Assembly: GCF_003351025.1 (NCBI RefSeq) | Contig: NZ_QPCG01000005.1 | Coordinates: forward strand, 317,164 to 381,163 | From: Mucilaginibacter endophyticus | GTDB taxonomy: Bacteria; Bacteroidota; Bacteroidia; Sphingobacteriales; Sphingobacteriaceae | Direction: 5' to 3' | Length of the DNA: 64,000 bases | Shown: positions 43,564-52,628 of the stretch, piece by piece | How positions within the stretch are numbered: the first letter of the stretch is position 1 | How the letters are laid out: every line of letters starts with the position of its first letter | Notes under the pieces: generated by a model | Told to the model about the DNA's origin: nothing | The model's input: only the letters and a program-made list of their open reading frames with translations | Database searches by the model: none | Program-made: the position numbers and the translations under genes

Positions 43564-44679
43564 TTATTTGATATACCTGAAGTCCTGACCTGCATGTATG
43601 TTTAACAGCGATTCGTATATTAAACGGATCACATTGTCAACATCTTCCTTGTGGATCATCTCTACAGTGGTATGCATATAACGTAGCGGCAATGAGATTA
43701 ATGCCGACGGAACGCCGTCATTTGAATACGCAAAAGCATCGGTATCGGTACCTGTTGAACGAGATGAGGCCTGGCGCTGGAACGGAATGCCTGCTTTTTG
43801 GGCGCTTTCTATAAGCAATTTATTCAGGTTATTTTGTACGGCAGGGGCATATGACACTACCGGACCTTTACCACAGGCCAAATCGCCCTGGGTAATTTTA
43901 TTGATCATTGGTGTTTGCGTATCATGCGTAACATCGGTAACGATAGCCACATTAGGTTTAATTTTATGGGCAATCATTTCGGCACCACGTAAACCAATCT
44001 CTTCCTGTACTGCATTAACTATATATAAACCAAAAGGTAGTTTTACATTGTTTTCTTTTAGTAAACGGGCTACTTCGGCAATCATGAAGCCGCCTGCACG
44101 GTTATCAAGCGCGCGGCCAACATAATAGCGGTCGTTAAGCACCATAAATTCATCCTCATAGGTAATCACACAACCTACGTGGATGCCCAGTTTTTCAACC
44201 TCTTCTTTTGAAGTACAGCCGCAATCTAAAAAGATGTTTTTTAATGTAGGGGCCTCTTCTTTATCACCACCCAGGCGGGTATGGATAGCAGGCCAGCCAA
44301 AAACAGCTTTTACTACGCCATTATCAGTATGGATGTTTACACGCTTTGAAGGAGCTATCTGGTGATCTGAACCACCGTTACGGATCACATATATTAAACC
44401 ATCGTTAGTAATGTAGTTTACAAACCACGAAATTTCATCGGCATGGGCTTCAATAACTACTTTGTAATCGGCCTTAGGGTTAATGATACCAACCGCTGTG
44501 CCGTAGTTATCAACATAATGTGTATCGATATAAGGTTTCAGGTATTCGAGCCAAAGCTCCTGGCCTTTCCACTCAAAACCGGTAGGCGAGGGGTTGTTAA
44601 TATATTTTTCAAAAAACGTGAGTGAAGTTTCATTTACAACAGAAGTATGCTGTGGGGCGTCAGATTTCTTTTTAGCCAT
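43564..44679 (-). CDS. M42 family metallopeptidase
   Basis: 371 residues, di-zinc aminopeptidase (FrvX/YsdC, glutamyl or deblocking type). Metal ligands are in HADEISW (H79, D81), GRALDNRAGG, VQEEIGLRGAEM and VTDVTHDT. Normal M42 length about 340-370. Probably cytosolic oligopeptide turnover. A TATATTTG -7-like box lies upstream on the minus strand. Start ATG 44679. Confidence 0.92.
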   Translation of the reverse strand: MAKKKSDAPQHTSVVNETSLTFFEKYINNPSPTGFEWKGQELWLEYLKPYIDTHYVDNYGTAVGIINPKADYKVVIEAHADEISWFVNYITNDGLIYVIRNGGSDHQIAPSKRVNIHTDNGVVKAVFGWPAIHTRLGGDKEEAPTLKNIFLDCGCTSKEEVEKLGIHVGCVITYEDEFMVLNDRYYVGRALDNRAGGFMIAEVARLLKENNVKLPFGLYIVNAVQEEIGLRGAEMIAHKIKPNVAIVTDVTHDTQTPMINKITQGDLACGKGPVVSYAPAVQNNLNKLLIESAQKAGIPFQRQASSRSTGTDTDAFAYSNDGVPSALISLPLRYMHTTVEMIHKEDVDNVIRLIYESLLNIHAGQDFRYIK

Positions 44680-44711
44680 GTCGGATTGATGTCAAACTAA
44701 GTGTAATACAG

Positions 44712-44719
44712 CAAATATA
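44712..44719 (-). promoter_or_regulatory. -7 box for the M42 peptidase gene
   Basis: Minus strand reads TATATTTG (TAnnTTTG). No -33 TTTG at the right distance. Half-promoter only. Confidence 0.35.
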
Positions 44720-44916
44720 ATAAAGCTCGTGACATTGCGCTAAAATTAAGACGGATATAAACTGAGTATTAAATATGTACGATTGACATTAAACGTTTTT
44801 GAAAATATTTAGTCACAATGAAGGCGCTTGTTTGTTTTGATACAAAAATGACCGGCTATTTCATAATGCTTTCATGCTTATGTTATACCTTTCCGCGATA
44901 TTTAATTTTTAATAAA

Positions 44917-45813
44917 GTGAAACTATTCAGGCTTACTTGTATCTTATTTGCTGCTTGCTTTTTAGCCGCGTGCAGTGTTCCTCAATATGTAAACGTTCCG
45001 GTTGATTATGCTCCGAAACTGAATTTTAGCAGGGGAAGGACAACTATAGTGGTTGTTAATCATTATATGCCCGATTCGACCCGTAACCGGGGCAAGCGTG
45101 TATTGGCTACGTTTAAAGCCGCTGCTTATACCGCTATTAATAATGCTGCCATTCAATTGCACGCTTTGCCGGGTGTAAAAGTAGTTAGGCTGGTAGATTC
45201 GGTTAATTTTACTGCCAATACCGACTCGGTTAAGTTTTTGGCAAAAAAATATAAGGCTGCCTATGTGCTGGCTTTCGAGGATTTTAAAGGCGAAACCAAA
45301 TGGAAACAGGACAATTATAACGGTGTGCCATCTGTTTACCGTGCAACGGTTATCACTACCAGCTTTACCCTTTACGAAGCAAACGGCCTTTACTCTAAAA
45401 AGCTAAATGGCGAAGGCGAGATCTATGATAATAACGCTTATGGTAGTGCGTCAAGCCTGCTTGCCCATGGTGGGCCTTTGTTTGATGCCATCAGAACTTC
45501 GGCTTTAGATGCACTTAAGGATTACCTGCCATATACAGATTATCACGACAGGCCGCTTTATGCCAACGGCGATCAGTTAAGCAGTTCAGTCGAGCTGATC
45601 AAAGCCGGAAAGTTTGATAAGGCGTTCCAGATCCTGAACCCCCTTATTGATGGTCCCGACCTGAAGCTTGCCAGCAGGGCTGCTTACAACCTCGCGGTAG
45701 TGTATGAAGCCCAGGGTGATATTGAAGCCGCGCTTGATGTGGCCAAAGTATCCAATCAAAAACAACCTAATGATTATGCTAAAGCCATTATAGTTGATTT
45801 GATGAAAGAATAA
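44917..45813 (+). CDS. DUF6340-like lipoprotein, tandem copy 1
   Basis: 298 residues from GTG 44917, which gives VKLFRLTCILFAACFLAAC, a lipoprotein signal with Cys at about 19. An ATG 99 nt upstream would precede a long odd leader. It carries FSRGRTTIVVVNHYMPDS, AAYTAINNAAIQL, SVKFLAKKYKAAYVLAFEDFKG, then a TPR-like C-terminus (ALDALKDYLPYTDYHDRPLYANGDQLSSSVELIKAGKFDKAFQILNPLIDGPDLKLASRAAYNLAVVYEAQGDIEAALDVAKVSNQ). Function unknown; a surface or periplasmic role is likely. Homologous to the next gene (36 nt later). Confidence 0.82.
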   Translation: MKLFRLTCILFAACFLAACSVPQYVNVPVDYAPKLNFSRGRTTIVVVNHYMPDSTRNRGKRVLATFKAAAYTAINNAAIQLHALPGVKVVRLVDSVNFTANTDSVKFLAKKYKAAYVLAFEDFKGETKWKQDNYNGVPSVYRATVITTSFTLYEANGLYSKKLNGEGEIYDNNAYGSASSLLAHGGPLFDAIRTSALDALKDYLPYTDYHDRPLYANGDQLSSSVELIKAGKFDKAFQILNPLIDGPDLKLASRAAYNLAVVYEAQGDIEAALDVAKVSNQKQPNDYAKAIIVDLMKE

Positions 45814-45849
45814 AGCGCCCAAACCTAAACCAACCTTATTACAAATACC

Positions 45850-46755
45850 TTGAAAACTTTATTAATCATTTGTGCGCTTGCCGCCCTGGGGTTGGCATCC
45901 TGCGGTGTCGATTATCAACTTACCGTGCCGGTTAACTATGCCCCTAAACTGGAACTGGGACATGACGAAACCAGGGTTGTAGTGTTAAACCGGTTTACGG
46001 TTGATTCGGTAGCGAATAAAAATAAGCGTAAACGCAATGTGTTAAAAGGCGGCTCCTACAGCGCTATTGCAATGGCCGCCAAACAACTTGATATGCTGCC
46101 GCATATTCAAACAACCGTACTTGCCGATTCTGCCAATTTATCTGCCGATACTACACCGGTAAAAATGCTTGCCGAAAAGTACAGTGCCAATTACGTTTTA
46201 ACCCTTGATTCGCTAAGTGCTGATATACCCATGGAGCTTGTTGACACCATGGAAGTATATACTACGGTGGTTAACGTGAAATTTACGCTGTATGAAAGCA
46301 ATGGCAATTACTTTAAGATATTGAGAGGTAAAGCAAAAGATTATCATTCGGAGAGCCGTTATTACGGCATATTGGCAGCCCTGCTCGTGCATCCTACGGT
46401 AAAAGGTAATGGGCAGGCAATAAACCAATCGGCAGGGAACGCGGCTATTGACGCTATTAAGGATTATTTGCCATCTACCTTAACTAATCAGCGACCGCTT
46501 TATGCTGATAACGACAGCCTGAAAGCAGCTATTAACCACATGGTCGCGAAGCGGTATCATGAAGCCTTTAAAATACTGAACCCCATTATTGATGGGCCCG
46601 ACCCCAAACTGGCCAGCCATGCGGCCTATGACCTTGCCGTATTGTATGAGGCACAGGGCGATATCGAAGAAGCCCTTAAAGCGGCGAAATTATCAAACGA
46701 AAAGCAACAAAATTTTCGGGCAAACGCCATTATTCCGTCTCTTGAGCAGGAGTAA
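45850..46755 (+). CDS. DUF6340-like lipoprotein, tandem copy 2
   Basis: 301 residues beginning at TTG 45850. This choice yields MKTLLIICALAALGLASCGV, a model lipoprotein signal with Cys18, and no better ATG exists. Blocks match copy 1: VNYAPKLELGHDETRVVVLNRFTVDS, VKMLAEKYSANYVLTLD, TLYESNGNYFKILRG and the C-terminal ILNPIIDGPDPKLASHAAYDLAVLYEAQGDIEEALKAAKLSNEKQ. Its 3' end overlaps the convergent acetyltransferase gene by 26 nt. Likely product of a local duplication. Function unknown. Confidence 0.82.
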   Translation: MKTLLIICALAALGLASCGVDYQLTVPVNYAPKLELGHDETRVVVLNRFTVDSVANKNKRKRNVLKGGSYSAIAMAAKQLDMLPHIQTTVLADSANLSADTTPVKMLAEKYSANYVLTLDSLSADIPMELVDTMEVYTTVVNVKFTLYESNGNYFKILRGKAKDYHSESRYYGILAALLVHPTVKGNGQAINQSAGNAAIDAIKDYLPSTLTNQRPLYADNDSLKAAINHMVAKRYHEAFKILNPIIDGPDPKLASHAAYDLAVLYEAQGDIEEALKAAKLSNEKQQNFRANAIIPSLEQE

Positions 46756-47164
46756 GCGGTTTTTCGAGGATCTCGTAATCGAATCCGTTTTTTGAAAATA
46801 GGTTGCCGGTGTGGCTAAAGCCCGCTTTAAGATAAAAGTTAATGGCAGACAGCCTTGCATTGCACCACAAGCGGGTGCCGCCGTTTGTGGTGGCAAAGTC
46901 GGTTATATGTTGTAATACCAGGCGGCCTATTCCCATGTTCTGCATGGTTTCGTCAACAGCAAATTTCCTGAACTGCCAATCGGTACCTTTATCAAAAAGA
47001 GATATCACCGCTATAATATTGTTATCCTTAAACGCAGCAAAGTGATAGCCGTGGTTATCCTCCTCCATTTCCATTTCATAAAGTTTGCTTTCTGGATACA
47101 AAACGCGCTGCCTCAATCGCCAGGTAAGCTCCGGACGAATTTGCTCTATAGATACTTCTGACAT
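46730..47164 (-). CDS. GNAT family N-acetyltransferase
   Basis: 144 residues from ATG 47164; the upstream extension to 47386 lies within repeat DNA and is unlikely. It is a short GNAT with acetyl-CoA loop MQNMGIGRLVLQHITDFA (76-93) and the later ARLSAINFYLKAGF (103-116) motif. Similar to E. coli ElaA-type enzymes. Substrate unknown. Overlaps the 3' end of the DUF6340 gene by 26 nt. Confidence 0.88.
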   Translation of the reverse strand: MSEVSIEQIRPELTWRLRQRVLYPESKLYEMEMEEDNHGYHFAAFKDNNIIAVISLFDKGTDWQFRKFAVDETMQNMGIGRLVLQHITDFATTNGGTRLWCNARLSAINFYLKAGFSHTGNLFSKNGFDYEILEKPLTPAQETE

Positions 47165-47269
47165 TTTTAATTTCGGATGTTCGATTTCGAATTTGGTAAA
47201 TGAAAGCCCAAAAGTAAACAAATAAGATATTTTACTGTGTAAACAGCAACCTCGGCTCTGGCGGTAGCT

Positions 47270-47479
47270 CAATGGCATTAAGTTAAAGGAAATCCCCCAG
47301 AGGGGGTAAAGGTTTGTAGCAATAATATACCCAAAAACAACCGTGCCATAGGTACGGAACACCGGAGTTGTGTACCTATGGCACACTAAAAATCAGGTAT
47401 ATCTTACTGCTACAAACCTTTTGCACCTCTGGTGCAGCCTGTCAATCTCTTAACTTAATGACATTGGGCGGTAGCTCAA
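47270..47479. mobile_element. MITE-like palindromic element with direct-repeat ends
   Basis: Inverted repeats CAATGGCATTAAGTTAA (47270-47286) and its complement (47450-47466, one mismatch). The flanking direct repeat GGCGGTAGCTCAA is at 47260-47272 and 47467-47479. Inside, further palindromes (GCACCTCTGGTGCA, GTGCCATAGGTAC / GTACCTATGGCAC, GGTTTGTAGCA) give a long imperfect stem. No ORF. Motifs resemble those of the 38305 palindrome. Confidence 0.65.
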
Positions 47480-47660
47480 CACCTATGCCGGAAAAAAGAT
47501 TCTTAATTTGTAACAGGGCTTTGTTTTTAGCGTCTATGTCATAAAGCTTTAGTTTTTTGCATGTGTTAATAAGTGTTAAAAAACGGTAATTGTATTGTAA
47601 GAATAGCTTTTGCTTAGTTAAGCCGATGGTTTAACAACGGATTTTTATATATTTGTATTG

Positions 47661-47993
47661 ATGAAGATCAGGAATAAGAAAATATGGGTAGTGGCGCTGT
47701 TCATGACCGTCTTTGTAATAAAGATGGGCATTTCGCTTGCTCCCTTGTTTTCATGTCTTGATAACAAAACGGTAAGCGCGGTGATCCTTCAGTTAGAGCA
47801 GGAAAGCAAAACTGAAAAGGACAGCCCGGAAAAAGACTTGATGAAGGAGAAAAAGACCTTCGATGCGTATGATTTCCACGCCATCAACTTCATCACCTTC
47901 ATTACCGAATCCAAGGTTCTCCATAACCAGGAAAACGCATTATATAAACAGGTATATCACCCTGTAGTCCCTACGCCCCCGCCAAACGCATAA
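47661..47993 (+). CDS. Small membrane-anchored protein upstream of SulP
   Basis: 110 residues from ATG 47661. One hydrophobic segment near the start (IWVVALFMTVFVIKMGISLAPLF), then a charged stretch and a Pro-rich end (YHPVVPTPPPNA). No family recognised. A TATATTTG box at 47648-47655 puts the possible transcript start at the ATG, so the mRNA may be leaderless. It lies 82 nt before the SulP gene and may be cotranscribed. Confidence 0.6.
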   Translation: MKIRNKKIWVVALFMTVFVIKMGISLAPLFSCLDNKTVSAVILQLEQESKTEKDSPEKDLMKEKKTFDAYDFHAINFITFITESKVLHNQENALYKQVYHPVVPTPPPNA

Positions 47994-48075
47994 GATGAAT
48001 TTAACCGGATACTTCCCTATCCGGATAGCAATGCTTTATAATTCATTTTAAAATTTTACTCAATCTTTCATTCTT

Positions 48076-49680
48076 ATGCAAATCAAGCAAGGTGAGTCTG
48101 CTATGGGCAATCTCAACCTGAAAAAATATTTTTTGTCCAAAAACTTAAAAAGGGACATTCCGTCAAGTCTTGTAGTATTCCTGGTGGCATTGCCGCTGTG
48201 TTTAGGTATAGCGCTGGCATCGGGCGCGCCACTTTTTGCCGGCCTGTTAACAGGTATTATTGGCGGTATAGTGGTGGGTACGCTTAGCGGTTCGCAATTG
48301 AGCGTTGCCGGTCCGGCCGCTGGTTTAACAGTAATTGTACTTAACGGAATTACATCATTAGGTGCTTACGAAACCTTTTTGCTGGCCCTGGTGATTGCCG
48401 GCGCTTTCCAGATTATACTGGGTATAATTAAAGCCGGTACTATCGCCAATTACTTCCCGTCATCAGTTATTGAGGGGATGCTTGCGGCCATCGGGATCAT
48501 TTTGATCATGAAGCAGTTTCCGCACGCGGTGGGCTATGATGCCGATTTTGAAGGTGATGAAGGCTTTAGGCAGGTTGACGACCATAATACTTTTTCGGGT
48601 ATAACGCGGGCTTTTGCCCGTATTAATTACGGCGCGGTGATCATAGCCCTGGTTTCTTTGGCATTTATGATCTACTGGCCGAAGTTTAAAAAGTTGGCTA
48701 TAGTTCCTGCTCCTTTATTGGTAGTACTGGCCGGCATAGGCTTAAGTCTTGCCTTTTCGGGAACAGGCCTTGCCTTGCTTGATAAGCAGTTTGTACGTAT
48801 TCCGCTGGTAAACAGCAGTGCCGAATTTTTCGGGCTGTTTAAATCGCCGGATTTTAGCCAGATAGGCAACAAACAGGTTTGGATAACAGCTGTCACTATT
48901 GCCATTGTGGCCAGCCTGGAAACCTTGTTAAGCCTTGAAGCTGTAGATAAAATAGATCCTATTAAACGCATATCGCCAACCAACCGCGAACTACTTGCTC
49001 AAGGTGCGGGCAATATAGTGAGCGGTATGCTTGGCGGCTTACCCATGACTGCGGTTATCGTTCGTTCATCGGCCAACGTAAATGCCGGTGCGCGTACTAA
49101 AATGAGCGCTATCATACATGGTATATTCTTATTGGTTGCATTATTGGCAATACCGTCTTTAATTAACCATATCCCGCTGTCGTGTCTGGCAGCGATCCTG
49201 CTGATGACTGGGTATAAACTGGCTCGTATAAGCCTTTTCAAGCACATGTGGCATCAGGGCTTGAGCCAGTTTATCCCTTTCGTAGTTACCATAGTAGCCG
49301 TTGTTATGACCGATTTGCTTATTGGTGTAGGCATAGGTATGCTGGTGGGGATCTTTTATATTCTGCGTACTAATCTGCGTAACCCTTATTTCTATCATCT
49401 GGAGAAAAACGGCAGCAAAAAAGTTATCAGAATTAAGCTTGCCGAGGAAGTATCCTTCCTGAATAAGGCTGCCATACAGGTAACGCTTACCAGTTTACCG
49501 CAAGGCGCCGAAGTGGTGATTGACGGATCAAGCTCAAGGTATATTGATCCTGATGTGCTGGAGATCATCCACAATTATAAGCACAATGCCTATACAAAGG
49601 GCATCATAGTGCAATTGAACGAAGTAAAAGAGAAGTACGATGTACCTCCTTTGAAAGAAATGGTTTATAACCCCAACTAA
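48076..49680 (+). CDS. SulP family anion (bicarbonate/sulfate) transporter
   Basis: 534 residues. Membrane core of about 12 segments (DIPSSLVVFLVALPLCLGIALASGAPLFAGLLTGIIGG is the SLC26/SulP signature), with a short cytoplasmic STAS remnant at the end (QVTLTSLPQGAEVVIDGSSSRYIDPDVLEIIHNYK). A beta-carbonic anhydrase is encoded 12 nt downstream, so bicarbonate is the more probable substrate, although sulfate cannot be excluded. Cytoplasmic membrane. Confidence 0.88.
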   Translation: MQIKQGESAMGNLNLKKYFLSKNLKRDIPSSLVVFLVALPLCLGIALASGAPLFAGLLTGIIGGIVVGTLSGSQLSVAGPAAGLTVIVLNGITSLGAYETFLLALVIAGAFQIILGIIKAGTIANYFPSSVIEGMLAAIGIILIMKQFPHAVGYDADFEGDEGFRQVDDHNTFSGITRAFARINYGAVIIALVSLAFMIYWPKFKKLAIVPAPLLVVLAGIGLSLAFSGTGLALLDKQFVRIPLVNSSAEFFGLFKSPDFSQIGNKQVWITAVTIAIVASLETLLSLEAVDKIDPIKRISPTNRELLAQGAGNIVSGMLGGLPMTAVIVRSSANVNAGARTKMSAIIHGIFLLVALLAIPSLINHIPLSCLAAILLMTGYKLARISLFKHMWHQGLSQFIPFVVTIVAVVMTDLLIGVGIGMLVGIFYILRTNLRNPYFYHLEKNGSKKVIRIKLAEEVSFLNKAAIQVTLTSLPQGAEVVIDGSSSRYIDPDVLEIIHNYKHNAYTKGIIVQLNEVKEKYDVPPLKEMVYNPN

Positions 49681-49692
49681 ATTTAAAAGACA

Positions 49693-50409
49693 ATGTCAAC
49701 ACAAGAAAATACAAACGGCAAAGCCGTAATAGATATTAACAATATTAAACTGGCCCAGGCAAACAGCTATAACAATTTAATTAAAAATAACGCTGCCTGG
49801 GTTGAGCGCAAACTGGCCGAAGACAGCGAGTTTTTCACTAACCTGGCCAAAGGCCAAAGCCCGGAAGTGCTGTGGATAGGCTGCTCAGATAGCCGCGTAC
49901 CTGCCAACGAGGTAACCGGTACCAAACCAGGCGAAGTGTTTGTCCACCGCAATATCGCTAACGTATGCGTACACTCGGACATGAACATGCTGAGCGTGCT
50001 TGACTACGCGGTTAACGTACTTAAGGTAAAACATGTTATTGTAGCCGGTCACTACGGTTGTGGTGGTGTTGCTGCCGCTATGAGCAACAAACAATTTGGT
50101 TTAATTGACAACTGGCTGCGCCACATTAAAGATGTTTACCGTTTACATGCCAAAGAGCTTGACGCTATTGCCGACGAAGCTGACCGCGTTAAACGCCTGG
50201 TTGAACTGAATGTGAGCGAGCAGGTTTATAACCTGTGCAAAACCACCATTATTCAAAACGCGTGGAAAGAGCGTCATGACCTTGAGGTGCACGGCTGGGT
50301 AATTGACCTGGCCAGCGGCCTGGTTAAAGACCAGCAGGTAACCAGCAGCAGCCCGCATAACTTAGGTTATGTGTACGAGTTTGCTACTGACGAGGTGGCT
50401 GCACACTAA
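49693..50409 (+). CDS. Beta-carbonic anhydrase 1
   Basis: 238 residues. Zinc ligands C64, H120 and C123, with D66 and R68 (CSDSR and GHYGCGG motifs), as in beta-CA. Reversible CO2 hydration in the cytosol. Cotranscribed with SulP (12-nt gap), fitting uptake and use of bicarbonate. An N-terminal extension of about 20 residues precedes the core. Close paralog at 51856. Terminator downstream. Confidence 0.95.
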   Translation: MSTQENTNGKAVIDINNIKLAQANSYNNLIKNNAAWVERKLAEDSEFFTNLAKGQSPEVLWIGCSDSRVPANEVTGTKPGEVFVHRNIANVCVHSDMNMLSVLDYAVNVLKVKHVIVAGHYGCGGVAAAMSNKQFGLIDNWLRHIKDVYRLHAKELDAIADEADRVKRLVELNVSEQVYNLCKTTIIQNAWKERHDLEVHGWVIDLASGLVKDQQVTSSSPHNLGYVYEFATDEVAAH

Positions 50410-50471
50410 ATATTATTTGATTAGGGCTTCCGACGCTGTAAGGGGCGAAGGGAGGTTTGATTGTTAAGTTG

Positions 50472-50507
50472 ATCCCGGTACTTAGGAAGTGGCCGGGATT
50501 TTTTTTG
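50472..50507 (+). terminator. Terminator after the first carbonic anhydrase
   Basis: Stem ATCCCGG (50472-50478) with CCGGGAT (50493-50499) plus wobble extension, then eight T residues. Confidence 0.85.
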
Positions 50508-50557
50508 CATTGGTATTTTAATATTTACAAATTGAGCCAATGACGTATATTTATCAC

Positions 50558-50974
50558 ATGAAAATATTTGCGTTATCGGCTTTCTTGATTTGTTTAGTCT
50601 CATTTTGTAGTGCTCAAAGCAATGATATTAAACAGGTGCCTGACACAGCCGCAAATACTGTTTTTAGTTCGGCAGAGAAAATTGCAGAATTTCCGGGTGG
50701 CATAACTGAGTTTACTAAGTTCATCGATAAGAATGTAAGATATCCGGAAAAAGATAAGATCGCTAAAATTGAAGGACGGGCTATCGCGACTTTTATTGTT
50801 GAGCGTGATGGTAGCCTTACTGACATCAAAATACTAAAAAGCCCTACACCCGGAATGGAAGCAGAAGCTTTGCGTTTATTGAAACTCTCGCCTAAGTGGC
50901 AACCGGCAATGCAGAATGGCCGTGCCGTGAGGTTTCAATTTCCGGTGGCTATCTCCTTTAAGTTGCCAAAATAA
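50558..50974 (+). CDS. TonB C-terminal domain protein, short
   Basis: 138 residues from ATG 50558; an ATG 18 nt upstream is less likely. Signal peptide MKIFALSAFLICLVSFCSAQ, then a single TonB C-terminal-like domain: KIAEFPGGITEFTKFIDKNVRYPEKDKIAKIEGRAIATFIVERDGSLTDI...EALRLLKLSPKWQPAMQNGRAVRFQFPVAISF. No transmembrane helix beyond the signal and no proline spacer. Periplasmic, TonB-like role inferred. Paralog at 17701. Confidence 0.82.
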   Translation: MKIFALSAFLICLVSFCSAQSNDIKQVPDTAANTVFSSAEKIAEFPGGITEFTKFIDKNVRYPEKDKIAKIEGRAIATFIVERDGSLTDIKILKSPTPGMEAEALRLLKLSPKWQPAMQNGRAVRFQFPVAISFKLPK

Positions 50975-51085
50975 TAACTTATACAACTTACTTGTTTAAA
51001 TTATTATCCGTCGCATCAAACAAGCTGATATAAACGCGGTTAAGTTTTTTGTAATTTTAACTGAAACCTCTGCCGCGAAATATTT

Positions 51086-51835
51086 ATGCTTAAAGCTGTA
51101 AAAGAACAACGTACGCTGAAAGAAAACCTGATGCTGGCCTCATCAACCGCGTTTGTGGCCGGGGTTACCAACGTGGCGGGAATGCTGGCTTTTCTGGCCT
51201 TTACGTCAAACATCACCGGGCACGTAGCCAACCTGGCAAAGCACATTGTTGAGCAAAACTATCACCAGATGATCATTTTTGTGGTTTGGCTCATGATGTT
51301 CTTCGCTGGCGCTTTTATATCCAGTTTTATCATCCGCTCCTTTGAAGACAAAAGCCGCTGGAAGGCCAACTCTACGCCGATGATAGTTGAGGCAATTATT
51401 TTGCTGGCGGTAGCTATTTATGGTCATAATTTTTACCAGGAAACACAATTGGAGCGCGAGATTGTGATCAGCGCCACGTTGTTTTCGATGGGATTACAGA
51501 ATAGTCTGGTTTCTAACATTTCGGGCGGGTTGATCAAATCCAGTCATTTAACGGGTTTGTTTACCGATCTGGGCAGTGAGGTTGCCGAGTGGTTTCATCC
51601 CCGTACAAAAAACACCGAGGCGGCCGGTAATAAGATATTGATCAGGTTTACAGTACTCGGCTTTTATTTATTCGGTGGTTTGGCGGGCGGTTATTTCTTT
51701 AACCTGTACGAGTTTGCCATTTTTTATTTTATCCCGGTTATTTTGCTCACCATCATGTATTATGACGTTTCGCCGCTTGCATTGCATAAACTAAGCCGTA
51801 TGTTTGCATCGGGCAAACGCCAAACCGCATCTTAA
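51086..51835 (+). CDS. DUF1275 (YoaK) family membrane protein
   Basis: 249 residues. Six hydrophobic segments; the DUF1275 pattern ASSTAFVAGVTNVAGMLAFLAFTSNITGHVANLAKHIVE (17-55), then MGLQNSLVSNISGGLIKSSHLTGLFTDLGSEVAEWF. Unknown substrate. Placed between two carbonic anhydrase genes and 20 nt before the second. A link with CO2 or bicarbonate handling is only suggested by position. Confidence 0.85.
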   Translation: MLKAVKEQRTLKENLMLASSTAFVAGVTNVAGMLAFLAFTSNITGHVANLAKHIVEQNYHQMIIFVVWLMMFFAGAFISSFIIRSFEDKSRWKANSTPMIVEAIILLAVAIYGHNFYQETQLEREIVISATLFSMGLQNSLVSNISGGLIKSSHLTGLFTDLGSEVAEWFHPRTKNTEAAGNKILIRFTVLGFYLFGGLAGGYFFNLYEFAIFYFIPVILLTIMYYDVSPLALHKLSRMFASGKRQTAS

Positions 51836-51855
51836 AACATCAATCTTAAAAAATT

Positions 51856-52512
51856 ATGAGTTCTCAAATTCATGACACCAGTCACATCACCTACGAAGGG
51901 TTACTGGAAGGAAACAAAAAGTTTATTGAAGGCGCTTTAGCCGAAGATCCTGAATACTTTGATAAGCTTGCTAACGGTCAAAAACCACCGGTATTATGGA
52001 TTGGCTGTGCCGATAGTCGTGTTCCTGCCAACCAGATCACCAATACCGCTCCGGGCGAGATTTTTGTACACCGTAACATTGCCAACATGGTTATCCACTC
52101 GGATATGAACATGCTGAGCGTGCTTGACTATGCCGTAAATGTGTTAAAAGTAAAACATGTGATTGTTACCGGTCACTACGGCTGTGGTGGTGTTAATGCC
52201 GCTATGGGTAATAACCAGTTCGGCCTGATTGATAACTGGCTGCGCCACATTAAAGATGTTTACCGTTTACATGCCGATGAGCTTGACGCCATTACTGATG
52301 AAACCGAGCGTAGTAACCGCTTGGTTGAGCTGAATGTAATAGAAAACGTAAACAACCTTTGCAAAACATCCATTGTACAAAACGCCTGGAAAAACGGTCA
52401 GGACCTTTCTGTACACGGCTGGGTTTACAGCCTGAGCACAGGTGTTATAAACGATATGAAGGTAAGCACATCCAGTAACGAGAAGATGGATGCTGTGTTT
52501 AAGTTTAAATAA
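51856..52512 (+). CDS. Beta-carbonic anhydrase 2
   Basis: 218 residues. Zinc ligands C51, H107 and C110 with D53 and R55 (CADSR). The middle (NMLSVLDYAVNVLKVKHVIVTGHYGCGGV and FGLIDNWLRHIKDVYRLHA) is almost identical to copy 1, also at DNA level, showing recent duplication. CADSR replaces CSDSR. It lies 20 nt after the DUF1275 gene, probably in one operon with it. Confidence 0.94.
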   Translation: MSSQIHDTSHITYEGLLEGNKKFIEGALAEDPEYFDKLANGQKPPVLWIGCADSRVPANQITNTAPGEIFVHRNIANMVIHSDMNMLSVLDYAVNVLKVKHVIVTGHYGCGGVNAAMGNNQFGLIDNWLRHIKDVYRLHADELDAITDETERSNRLVELNVIENVNNLCKTSIVQNAWKNGQDLSVHGWVYSLSTGVINDMKVSTSSNEKMDAVFKFK

Positions 52513-52518
52513 AGAAGA

Positions 52519-52622
52519 GTTCATGGTTGATGGTTCATAGATCATGGCCTCAACCGTTTTAAATAAAAATGGTTCATGGTACATTGCTGTTAAGCTATGA
52601 ACCATGAACCATTATCTATGAT
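52519..52622. repeat. Palindromic word-type repeat (TTCATGGTTGATGGTTCATAG)
   Basis: GTTCATGGTTGATGGTTCATAGATCAT (52519-52545) is nearly the complement of GCTATGAACCATGAACCAT...ATGATCT (about 52594-52622). An AT-rich centre separates them. Both flanking genes end here. Confidence 0.55.
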
Positions 52623-52628
52623 CTAAAA

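Noticed and set aside
47260..47280. GGCGGTAGCTCAA looks like the 5' end of a tRNA (acceptor stem plus AGCTCA)
   Set aside because: The following sequence has no anticodon arm, TPsiC motif or CCA. The match is a flanking direct repeat, not a tRNA.
46730..47386. Acetyltransferase extended to start at 47386
   Set aside because: The extra residues are encoded by the repeat element; the GNAT fold begins at ATG 47164.
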